DNA of 64,000 bases from Micromussa lordhowensis. Its lineage: Eukaryota > Cnidaria > Anthozoa > Scleractinia > Lobophylliidae. Positions 47,201-64,000 of the stretch are shown in pieces. Both the position numbers and the translations under genes were made by a program. The notes below the pieces were generated by a model. The model was not told the origin of the DNA, did no database searches, and worked only from the letters and a program-made list of their open reading frames with translations. The stretch covers positions 3,098,981 to 3,162,980 of the forward strand of contig OZ026608.1 in the NCBI GenBank assembly GCA_964020085.1, written 5' to 3'. The first letter of the stretch is position 1; every line of letters starts with the position of its first letter.

Positions 47201-48504
47201 CGTTGTTTTACGTTAACAAGAACAACAAACAGGGACAATGAAGAACTGAGGCTGACCTCTCTGAGGAGTTCGGTAAAACTTGTTAGCTCAGGGATAATCA
47301 TTGTATAAGTCGGTTTGAAGAGAGCGGGGATGGAAAATGTTTCTGAACAAGAAATTGAGATTGTACAAGGTTTTGAGGAGTTGTTCGTTTTGTTGTTTTC
47401 TTGGCTCGCGTTGTACGATTTTATCTCTATCGTTTGTTGTGTAGGATTATATTTGGCAATATTGTCACCCCGTTGTGATAAGTGAATAAAGATGGTGAAT
47501 TTTAAGCTCGGTAATGAAATGTGAAAAGTGAATTGATCAACATGACACGAGCGTGGGACAAATACAAATCTGAGCCCCCGAAAAGAATAGAACCCATGAC
47601 CTCCCGTTTCAGTTGATCACGCCAATTACAACAACACAACGCGAAATCTCCTTCACTTACATTTTTTTCGCGTTCTTTTGGTTTCCTCATTGTGTTTACC
47701 TCTGAGTCTTGCTCTACATTCCAGCTTTCCTATAATATACAAACACCATTATTCAAACAATAAACATTCAACAGGGCCAAAAAAGTGTCACGCGTTGTGC
47801 TAGCCTCGTTACATGCAAACATTCTTTTCAAACTAAACACTTCAAACTGGACAGCTTTTTCCAATTACTGTAATTAATAGCTAGTTTCTAAAAGTTTTAT
47901 TTTTGCGAAAGCTTGAGATAGCAAGAACAACAAAATTCTAAGTCAGCAGTACTTACACTTAGATAGTTTTTTTTTGCCTGCCGACGCTTAACGATCACTT
48001 CTACAATCCTGTGGAATGAAAAAAACAACAAATGTTTTGTCACTAAATTTTTTTAACAAGAACAATTTATCGACAAGAGGACTTTTAGGAGGCTTACTTG
48101 TCAGAGGGCTTCCAGCAACGTCGTTGACCTCTTAAGCTGATCACGGTAGTAAAGCACAAGGCATCTGAGAGCTGAAAAACCAACAGGAAAAGTCGAGTTT
48201 GGTGACAATATCATTTCTTTGTAACGTTCGCGCCTCCAATAAATTTATAGACCAAATTATTGCTCTGTTGAAAGCAAACACACCATAAATTTTACAGCGA
48301 GTTACCAGCGGTAAACAATCATACTCCAAAGTAGCGCTAAAAGCCTGACATTCGTTTGAAGCGCGAGGACACAAAAAAACAAATAAAATAAAAATATTCA
48401 ACATTCTTTGTAACCAATTTAGCGATCTTTAAATTGAATTTGTTAACTTCATGGTAATCTTACCAGAGTGTTGAGCGTGTAGTGTAAAGTATCTGCAGTA
48501 AACT
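38034..48504 (-). CDS. tentative spliced unit on the minus strand, function unknown
   Basis: Six pieces bounded by AG and GT read in order: 48504-48464, 48171-48098, 48008-47957, 47729-47700, 47151-47084 and 38064-38034 (stop TAA 38034-38036). Their phases join, giving about 98 codons without a stop, for example LSDALCFTTVISLRGQRRCW, VKRRQAKKNYLS, ESWNVEQDSE and WKTRNKQNGIWKM. Donors are good (GTAAGT, GTAAGA). No start codon was found, and the exon-like piece upstream (about 48640-48760) ends with an in-frame TGA. The last intron would span 9 kb, including the whole satellite block. I recognise no domain. It could be a non-coding transcript or chance. Confidence 0.3.
38288..38714. repeat. inverted pair of tRNA-like repeat units
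   Basis: The left arm begins CACTGTGGCCTCGCGGTGTA and the right arm, inverted, GACTGTGGCCTCGTGGTGTA. Both continue through GGCTTCT and AACAACTTCC-like blocks. The arms meet at an A/T-rich centre flanked by gcccagagatg and its complement (about 38470-38545). The GGCCTCG-GGTGTAA phrase resembles a pol III A box. Each arm is about 205 bp. Confidence 0.8.
38715..39509. other. AT-rich spacer
   Basis: No gene. Contains two copies of gaccggaaaaaatcaa at about 39060-39090. Confidence 0.5.
39510..39617 (+). repeat. 14-bp minisatellite
   Basis: GAATTGGCGGACAG repeated about 7.7 times, the first copy with a T variant. It is followed almost directly by a second tandem repeat. Confidence 0.95.
39623..39661 (+). 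repeat. (TTTGG)n microsatellite
   Basis: About eight pentamers, immediately after the 14-bp array. Confidence 0.95.
39900..42540 (+). repeat. degenerate satellite, period about 80-90 bp, block 1
   Basis: Recurring blocks are aaaaaggatctcttttgag, gttgaaaaagtcttcatttt, ggaaaagtttcattttgagt and tgaaacgttccatgttca. They come in a fixed order, with lengths varying between copies. Identity is high near 40 kb and falls towards 42.5 kb. The open frame at 41456-41821 is only the repeat read in one frame. A foldback element interrupts it at 40978-41300. Confidence 0.9.
40978..41300. repeat. foldback repeat, copy 2, inserted in the satellite
   Basis: A long inverted repeat runs from about 41105 to 41297: agaaatagaaaacatgttct, and ctcgtgaaagtttgggagaa, with complements on the right side. 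Centre cctgcggctcg. Shares blocks with 7725-7983. Confidence 0.85.
42541..43192. other. AT-rich spacer within the satellite region
   Basis: Weak satellite similarity early on, otherwise nothing recognised. Confidence 0.4.
43193..43585. mobile_element. 393-bp MITE related to the one at 20.2 kb
   Basis: Left end GGTGGCTGGAAACAGTTCCC and, inverted, GGTGGCTAGAAACAGTTTCT. TTAA follows at 43586-43589, but TTAT precedes. Interior blocks (TATCAGTTGATGTCA, GGTTACCATAGCAA) match those of the 20.2-kb MITE. Confidence 0.8.
43735..44320 (+). repeat. degenerate satellite, block 2
   Basis: Same ordered phrases as block 1 (gaaaagtttcattttgagct, aaagaatctcctccgagttg), more diverged. Confidence 0.8.
44325..45480 (+). 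pseudogene. 3' end of an L1-like non-LTR retrotransposon ORF2
   Basis: Degenerate frames give KVKRSVLVDDIENGGIKAPY and SMIETQNHVL, the post-RT region of L1-type ORF2. A 127-codon frame (44897-45280) follows, with LPHRCKMRQFQLKLLNKYLV and PACSFCGKENESLEPILTYL, a zf-RVT-like domain whose last Cys/His positions have mutated. Then WLCT, a stop and further coding-like sequence. Several frameshifts and stops. It lies between satellite blocks 2 and 3. Confidence 0.75.
45840..46680 (+). repeat. degenerate satellite, block 3
   Basis: Phrases such as ttttagttaaaacgccactgatcttgtc recur with a longer local period of about 280 bp (about 46070 and 46355), embedded in weak satellite units. Confidence 0.7.
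46681..47083. other. spacer, nothing recognised
   Basis: AT-rich, no gene seen. Confidence 0.4.
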
Positions 48505-50234
48505 CTGTGGATTAAAGGAAAAAGAAGTAACATTTCGACCACAAAATTCATCTGAAGAGTTATTTCAACAACATTTTGTTACCTTCGAGAAAGTAAGAGC
48601 GCTGTTCAGTAAGTAACGGTTCTACGTCTTACCTCAAGTGAAGACGTCTCTGTTCTGATAAACGTCTAAAATTTCGCCTTCTTCTGTTTCTTCAACTGAA
48701 GCCGAACGCTCTTGTGTCTTGGAATTACCGTTCTAGCGATTTTGAAATCATTTTGCAGGTAGGAACAGGCGAAAGGAGTTAACTTTCTTCTTGAAGAAGC
48801 GAAGCCAAGACAGTCCGCAGCCACATGTCACACCGAGCAGAGGTGTGATGCAAACAGGAATGCATAATTAATTTTATGATAATCTATCTTTGGGCTGTTC
48901 AAGCCTTTGATTTATTCAAATCCAACCCCGTCGGTTTCACCGAGTTTTAACTGCTAAAAAAAATCGATCGATCTACATCTTATCCCAGTCAATGCTTAAA
49001 CTATCAATACTATATTCCAAACAATAATCGGGCATAGATTTTGTTTGACACCAAGACAATTTTTTTAGTCAGTTGTGGATGTCTCGAGGGAATTAGCCGA
49101 GAGGGAGGTGGTTCCCTTCAAAAGTGCCAAAACTCACCAACCGCCTCACCCTCGGAGATCCAGGGCAGCCACCGGGGGAAGGGACTCACAAATAAAGAGG
49201 AAGGGGGAGCTCGATCGTTGGAAATTTTGAATTGAACTCATAACAGGTACCAAGCTCCTGTTTTGTGGGCAATTATTTTCACCCCAAGAGGTGGCAATTC
49301 TCCTGTCATATTTTTTCGGTTTAATACCCTAAAAGGTACTGCAAAAGCTCCCGCTGTGGTTCTTTTGAGGCTGAACAACCTAAGAGATACCAAAACAGTG
49401 TTTTTAACCCCTAAGAGATACAACGAGCACCCCTGTCCTTTTCATATGAGAGTTTCCCTCCCCCCCCTGGGTAGGCACAACTAGTCGGGACTAGATATTT
49501 TCAGGCGACACGATGCTTTCGGGCGAACGTCTCCGCTTTTGATGTCAACTTTCGCCCAAAAATATCGCGTTGGCTGACTAGCTACCCCTGGGTCTCCGAG
49601 GATGCAATAGCTTTAGCAGATTAAGATAGCTCCCATATGTTTATGTTAAACCTTTACTGGCTGGCACCCATTCAGTCCTATTACTTGGGAAGAGAGTAAT
49701 GGCCCGGCTTAAGAAGAAGCAATCTTGATTTGTTACTACTTTTCACTGATAACTTAGTGGCTCAGTATGCTTCCCTTCATAATATGGAATCATCATTCAC
49801 CTGGGCTACAAACAAGGAAGTGGCGTCAGAATGCTTTTCAAAGATTTTTGTTCCAAACAACAACTGAATTATTCAAGTATACAAAGGACAGGGTGAAATG
49901 GCCGCCAAACGTACAAACGAATCGACAGAACGTCCAACGAATGGACATCACTCGACTTCCGTTGAGTTGGGTTGGGTGGCCAAACGGTGAAACACTTGCG
50001 TTGACTCGTTTGCAAAAAAGATCTTCATCAAAGTGATTGCAAGTCAAAACAAGTACATGCAAGGTCTGGCCAAACGGAGTTGCAAGTAGACCCAAGTTTT
50101 CAACTTGTGACTACTTGTGAGTTCCTTTGGCCAGGACTTTAAATTGTGGCGAGTGCTCCTAGTCTAATCACCTAGAAATTAGTTGATCTCTTGACTAATA
50201 GAGGGTCAACACAAACAAGAAAAGTCTTACAGTA
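48505..50234. other. intergenic between the tentative unit and ATP5F1D
   Basis: Contains a repeat at 49250-49460 and a foldback-like tract at about 49480-49595 (ctagtcgggactagatattt and gcgttggctgactagctac). No gene recognised. Confidence 0.5.
49250..49460. repeat. dispersed repeat with 'cccctaaaag/agagata' phrases
   Basis: Phrases taaccctaagagata-like, 'gagcacccctgtcc' and 'tatgagagtttccctccc' recur at about 51290-51365 and, more distantly, 62140-62190. Non-coding. Confidence 0.55.
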
Positions 50235-50255
50235 AGGATTAGCACCAAAGAAAGT

Positions 50256-50261
50256 TTATTC
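50256..50261 (-). terminator. polyadenylation signal AATAAA of ATP5F1D
   Basis: AATAAA on the minus strand about 330 bases after the stop codon, suitable for the 3' end of the ATP synthase delta mRNA near 50235. Confidence 0.6.
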
Positions 50262-50590
50262 AAGACAAAATTACACCACGAAAATCAGTTCAAATTGCAG
50301 CCACTGTTGTGGTCTGAATGATGACAAGATTTAACGACACTGGAAAAAAAAACATTGCAAATGAAAGAACTGAGTATGTTGGTAAACACTTGCTCAAAAT
50401 ATGCAAACTTCACAGAGAACAGCTGATACAAATCAATAAAAACTGTTTGACCATTACCAACCACAAGTACCAAAGCTTGATAGTCCAATTTACTTTGGTG
50501 GTCACAAACGACATGAATTCCACTGGAGTAGGAACATTACAAATCCTTCCTCTTATTCACTCAGGTTGAAAGAGAGAAGGCAAGTTATCA

Positions 50591-53500
50591 TCAGTGTCCT
50601 AGAGCTTTGTTGAGCGCATCTAAACACTCAACAGCAATCTGTGCCTTAGCTTTGTCTTCTTCACCAGATGCACTTGATAAACCTTGTTGAGCTTGCTCTA
50701 ACTGTTGACTAACAGCCTGTTATGAAAGAAAAGATAAGATTTTACTACTGTACAATAACACTGTATTAGTTACGACTTAACACCAAGGGTATGAATAAAC
50801 AGGCACAATAGTCAATTCTCTTATAAATTGATGCCCTTAAGAAAAGTGGGTACTCCATGTGCACGGATAGAGCTACATTATGTACATCATAGGGTAGGGA
50901 ATTCATGAATCCAAGTATAGAAAACGTATAGACAAAACTACCATTTAGCCACTTAAAAAGCTCTTTCAAAATAGTTGATGTGTTACTGAATTGAATGGTA
51001 CAGATAAGGGATGCCTTGTACCTACATGTATTGTGGGAACATGAAGGGAGTACCATTTTCCATGGAAGGTACATTGAGTGCACAAGAGTTACCTTTTCTG
51101 TCCAAATGGCATAATGATAATAGGGTAAGGGTTTGGATGTCAGGGCAGAGCCTCCCCACTTACAACTTTGTTGGGCACCCTTAACAAGTGTGTGCTATAA
51201 AAGGGGTTAGCTTAGTTGAGGTTAAAAACGTTAAGAAGTGTTTTCATGAGACCATGACAAAGTAAAGTCTCTGCCATTTTGTCACTTGAAAACCACTTTT
51301 TAAACCCCTAAAAAGTATGATGAGCATCTCCGTCCTTAATTTGATATAGAAGTTCCCTCCCAGGTGCCAAATAACCCTCTTGCCCTACAATACATTAAGA
51401 TCCTCTCCCCCCTTTAAATGTCCCTGTTCATTATAACTTCTTCAGGAAAGCCTAAAATATCTGAAAATGTATCCAGTTGGGTCTAAATATAATTAACAAC
51501 TATTCACCGAAGTGGAGGTGGCTAGCGGTGGATATTTACCGAGCCGCGAAGCGGCAAGGTAAATATGCACCGCTACCCACTGACACTGAGGTGAATAGTT
51601 GTTTTAGTTTATACTAAAACAGTGAGATAATAAACACCATAAACAAATTAATTTGGATGATTTCTTCACTTTTCGTGGATGCAAACCGGATGCCATTTTC
51701 TCTCGAGTTGCTCGGTGGTAAATAGCAAAGGATATCCGGAGTTTGACGAGCCAATCAGCGCGTGCCATCAACGCTATCCACTGATTTAGTATATACTAAA
51801 TTAAACTAGTCTATAAACAGTAAGGTGGTGACGTACTTGAGGGTCAAATCTATCCAATGGATGAGCTTCCTCAGCCAGAATTTGAACTGTAGAGTCGGCA
51901 TTGATAGTCACTGTACCACTGCTTGCTGTGAAGAGAGAATGTCTATAATACTAGAGTTTAACTCCCTTTGGGACTAAACTAATAATAGAGGACCTTTCAA
52001 GGAAATTCTGGGAACTACAAGTAGTAACTGCAGTTTGTTTTTTTTCCTCCCTTTTTTGGCAGTTAAAAAACCCCAACAAATTTCAGGGATTTTTTTAAGG
52101 ACCTTATGCGCAACAGAGCGCGAAGAGGATAGGTGAGGTGAGGTGAGGTGAGGTTTTTAAGGACCCAATGTACTTTTCACAGACTTTCAATGTCTTGAAT
52201 TTTTCATTTCAAATTCAAGAACTTCCAAGAACTTTCCCTGTATAACTGAACAGCGATGTAACTCCTACTGTACAACATCTTCATCTCAAACCACGCATAA
52301 CTGGAGTCTCCTGATACCAAGACGTGCCAGATGATTGGAGACTAGGTTTTAGTTTGTGTGTGTGGCCAGTACCAAAACTACATATATATAAGCATGAATA
52401 AGTGACTAAAGGACTGAATGACCAAATGACTGAATGGCTGAAAGACAAAAAACCAAAAGAATGAAGGCCAGAAAGACTGAAACACTGAGTGAGGGAGTGA
52501 CAGAATGACCAAAATTAATGACTGAGATAATTCAAGAGATTACATTTTAGTCTGCAACAAAATGCCCCTTAAACAATGTTTATCAGAGCTACCATGAGTC
52601 CACTGCAGTAACCTTCAGGCACACATCCATTTAGTAGAGTATTCAGCCCCTCCCTGTGGAATTTCACCAAAAGAACTACTTTCATCAGAAATACTCACCA
52701 AAATACTTATGAGCACCAGCTTCATCATGCACAGTTAGAAGCCCTGGTCGAAGTGTTGCTAAAGTGGGAACATGACTAGGTAGAATACCAAAGCTACCTG
52801 CTGTTGTAGAAACATCAACTTGCTTCACATCAGATTCTGAATAAAACATCTGACAAGACAAGTGCAATGTAAATTTTATTGTTTCTTTTACAGTCTTTCC
52901 CGTACAACCATGAACACCAGATAAATTTCCGGAATGTTAATTGTTTCGCGACCAATCAGATGCGAGATGAAACCGCAAAAGATAACCGCCAAACTGCAGC
53001 ATGAGTTAGTCATGTCTTGACACGAAACAACCAGGTATTTTCAAATACTGGAATTTTTTTCTATTTAAGCTTACATTTCATCAAATAATAGATACACTGT
53101 ATGAGCGATATCTTTAAAACGCAAAAGCGATTAATCGAGCAGATAGGATCAGACACAGCTAGTGAGCGTACCTGAGAGAAAAAAGAAATGAGAATGAGCC
53201 AATCACAAGTGATGTTGACCAGTGTTTGTTTCAAGTGCAGTTCAAAAGGTCACGTCAGCGGGCTGTGATTGGTAGTTTTTGATCCGTATTTTTTTGTAGC
53301 TGAGAAACCTGCACCCGATAAATGAGGCAAACTTGTACCATGAAAATTTTTACAATTTACACTTGCTTTTAGGTCTACTTCGTAGTTTGGTTTTTGAACT
53401 GACAGAATCAGGTGACTAGTGTTGGTTTATGGTAAAAAAATAGCACTTTTTCAGAGAGAACCAAAGGAGTTATAAATAGAATGTTTATTGAAACAGCGAA

Positions 53501-55593
53501 GATTACTTTACGGGCGAATCGCGCAAACTCGAACTGGAACATTGTTTAGTTATGAAGCCACGGTGACGCTTAGACAGCAGCCCTCTATAATAAACAAGAA
53601 CCGCGGTGCGGTGTAAACCGCGCTTTAAAAAAACGCGGTTTGTCTGCAAAACGTGACTCTCCTGCCCTTCAGCAAATATACGAAAAAAGGAGTATCTGAT
53701 TACATTCTTTGCATAGCGCGAGTTTAGCGTGACTTGTAATCGGAGAATTTTGTTTACGTCTAATGAAAAAATACCTTGACCTTTCAATATAAATTTTACA
53801 TAAGGGTTTTTGACGAGCGCTAAGGCTAAGTTTTAACTTTTTTTCCCCAAAAAATTCCACCATTGCTTCTGGCGAACTATACACGATCTTACATTTATCA
53901 CCGTCAGCGTATTCCATGGCCAGACGTAATACCTTTTTAGCGCATTGAATATCCCCTTTGAAAGAGAACAGAAACAATGCAAACATTCCAGATTAAAAAA
54001 TGTTCTGTTTTGCACGCAAAACGAAAATACAGCTTAACTCTGGATAATGTCAGCCTTACTAGCCAGCAACTGGTCCCAAATTGGATGCTTTATCCTTGCA
54101 AATGTCCTGACGCCCATCGCCGAAGGCCGCCATTTTTGTGTGTAAACAGTTAATTCGCTAACTTGACAAAACGACTGACAAAACCCTCCTGAGGGGGAGA
54201 TATAACGAAAAGAGCTGAGAAATGACCTGTAATTGGCTGATGATGACATCATCCTGTGAAGACAATTGGCCGTGGGAGTTTGGGTCTGCTCACCGACAAA
54301 AAAAAAAAAAACGAAGGCAGAGCAAGAAACCGCCCAGCCTACGGCTGCGTGGTTTAAAATATGAGGAAATCAGCTCGTGAAATTTGAGAATCGTTGTACG
54401 GCACCAAATTTTCATAGGCTAACAGTTTGCGTGACATCTTGAGCTGGAGAATTTTATGTTATGTTACGAGATCCGGCACCGACATACTTTTTATTCAAAC
54501 AGGAACAAAGCTTAATCCCCGAAATAACTACCCATATAATTCACAACACTGTAGACACCGAAATAAAAATTGAGAGGAGAGTAAACTTTTCTTCTCTCAG
54601 ACTGTGTCTGGTTCTGTCTGCTCGATTCAACATTGCATTTCCGTTAAATAGGGTCATATCTATTCTTTGCTTATACATACGCTGAAAAAGAAAAGGAAAA
54701 AATATTTTCAATATTTGAAAAACGGTAAAATTGAAGATTTGTCGTGGAAGAAAAAGCCAGCTCGTTGTTTCATGTCAAGTCGTGAGTAATCCAATCCATC
54801 TCGCATCTGATTGGTTGCGAAACAATAAACATTTCAGAAATTTTCTTTCCAGCAAATCTACCAACTGAACTGTCTCATGTCAATCAAACTATTAATGCAT
54901 AAAACCTGAAAAATGTTCCAATTTGTACACATTTTAAAATCCTAAATGTACAACAATTGTAGCCACAGACAATGCACAAAGAGCATAACTCAAAGCTTTA
55001 CGCTGATGTAAATAAGTTTTTTTTCTTTGGGGTGGGGTGGGGTGGGGGTACATTCTGTGCCTTGAACTTTAGGTATGGTTTTAACAAACATGAAGTACGA
55101 CACTCTTGTAAATAACGTCTATACATACAGAAGATAGAAACCACTGTACTGGACCGGTGTAAGGTTTAATATGTTTATTAAAACTGTTCATTATCAGCTG
55201 CCGATTATTCGCTTGCTTTACTACCAAGTACTCTTGGCCCTAACTCGACTGTATGCAAGAAAACAATACAATTAAAAGGCACTTCAGTTCATTACATAAA
55301 GGTCAAGAGATTTGCTCCGTCGTGTGGTAAAACTTCAGCTACCAGACCACAACTTCCACCAGTATGTGGATGAAAGTTCTTCTGTCTTTAAGCTAATATT
55401 CGACGACACGAAAGTATCCCTCGTTGCACATTTCAACTGAGTCAATCGGAATCTCTATTTCCTAACTTACCTCTGATGGAGAACCAAACGTAAGAGCCAC
55501 AGCAGGAGCACCATTAGCAAGACATCTCCTAAAGATCAAAGATCCTGGTTGTCTCAGAAGACGAGGTGCCTGGCGAGAAATTAAACCCAACAT
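50591..55593 (-). CDS. ATP5F1D: ATP synthase F1 subunit delta, mitochondrial
   Basis: Four coding exons on the minus strand: 55593-55471, 52849-52699, 51925-51837 and 50716-50591. They total 489 bases (162 residues plus stop). Exon 1 encodes an arginine-rich mitochondrial presequence, [20 protein letters not shown]. Exon 2 begins [20 protein letters not shown] and runs through [19 protein letters not shown], the beta-sandwich core. Exon 3 has [20 protein letters not shown]. Exon 4 is the C-terminal helical hairpin ([13 protein letters not shown] to ALGH). The subunit is the homologue of bacterial epsilon and links gamma to the c-ring in the rotor. Phases are 0, 1, 0. Human protein is 168 residues, so this is full length. 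Intron 1 contains a long-TIR DNA element. It shares a 165-bp intergenic region with UROD. Confidence 0.95.
51500..51815. repeat. foldback repeat in ATP5F1D intron 3
   Basis: GCGGTGGATATTTACCGAGC and, inverted, GGTAAATATGCACCGC pair around gcgaagcgg. Tagtttatactaaaac and tagtatatactaaatt mark the right part. A relative lies at 60610-60955 in a UROD intron. Confidence 0.8.
52131..52154 (+). repeat. (AGGTG)n microsatellite
   Basis: Nearly five AGGTG units. Confidence 0.9.
52923..54843. mobile_element. 1.9-kb DNA transposon with long inverted repeats, in ATP5F1D intron 1
   Basis: Left end AAATTTCCGGAATGTTAATT and, inverted, AAATTTCTGAAATGTTTATT. Similarity continues with GTTTCGC.ACCAATCAGATG, GACATGAAACAAC-like and ATCGAGCAGA blocks for about 240 bp (to 53160 and from about 54597). 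The interior minus frames at 53503-54252 include [20 protein letters not shown], which I do not recognise. No target duplication was fixed. It is probably a non-autonomous element with captured or decayed coding sequence. Confidence 0.7.
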
Positions 55594-55758
55594 TCTGAAC
55601 TAATACCGGCAAGATGGCGGCGGTCAAGAAGAACCCATGAGCCTTTGCGCGGAAACATAGTACTCAGTTCTCCGCGGTTCAGAGAACACTTGTACATTTC
55701 CATCGCGGGAAGCCAATATTATTCACGTGTGCAGAGTAGTAAAGTTTTAGCTTCAGAA
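55594..55758. promoter_or_regulatory. bidirectional promoter region of ATP5F1D and UROD
   Basis: Only 165 bp separate the two divergent start codons. It is GC-richer than its surroundings, with aagatggcggcgg (YY1-like core AAGATGGCGGC) at about 55611-55623, and no TATA box is evident. The UROD frame is open upstream but has no ATG before 55759. 5' UTRs must overlap or be very short. Confidence 0.7.

Positions 55759-64000
<8,242 letters not shown>

Noticed and set aside
55645..55758. N-terminal extension of UROD from 55645
   Set aside because: The frame is open but has no ATG; the first ATG is at 55759, matching the usual UROD start.

Overview
The window is animal nuclear DNA, most likely from a cnidarian and probably an anthozoan such as a stony coral. 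The reasons are AT-rich sequence, short exons with GT-AG introns, animal housekeeping genes, and a dense load of DIRS-type, Kolobok-like, ISL2EU/Harbinger-like, Tc1-like and SINE repeats. No species marker is present, so the assignment is inference.

Host genes. (1) 346-2995 (+): the 3' half of an LDL-receptor-like membrane protein, with a YWTD propeller, an EGF module, a transmembrane helix and a short tail, in four exons with matching phases. (2) 5607-6614 (+): an intronless F-box/LRR gene, best matched to FBXL12. (3) 55593-50591 (-): mitochondrial ATP synthase delta subunit (ATP5F1D), complete in four exons and 162 codons. (4) 55759 to beyond 64000 (+): the first six exons of uroporphyrinogen decarboxylase (UROD). 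Genes 3 and 4 are head to head, 165 bp apart. A weak spliced unit on the minus strand (48504 to 38034) and a weak minus-strand exon near 8 kb are also reported.

Mobile DNA. 9.6-12.1 kb holds a Kolobok-like end and a broken Tc1-like transposase. 12.4-16.9 kb is a decayed DIRS-order retroelement (+). 17.45-27.6 kb is a second DIRS-order element (-) cut by two DNA transposons. The first is an ISL2EU-like element at 18319-22155, which itself carries a small TTAA-flanked element. The second is a TTAA-flanked element at 22622-24516, which carries a tRNA-derived repeat. Further TTAA elements, foldback repeats and SINE copies are scattered through 28-36 kb, 43 kb and the gene introns.

Tandem repeats. 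36.4-37.7 kb is a minisatellite of about 41 bp per unit, interrupted by a 229-bp insertion. 39.9-46.7 kb is a degenerate satellite with a period of about 80-90 bp, broken up by a foldback element, a TTAA element and the 3' end of a LINE. The intergenic stretches at 29-36 kb and 46-50 kb contain no gene that I can defend.
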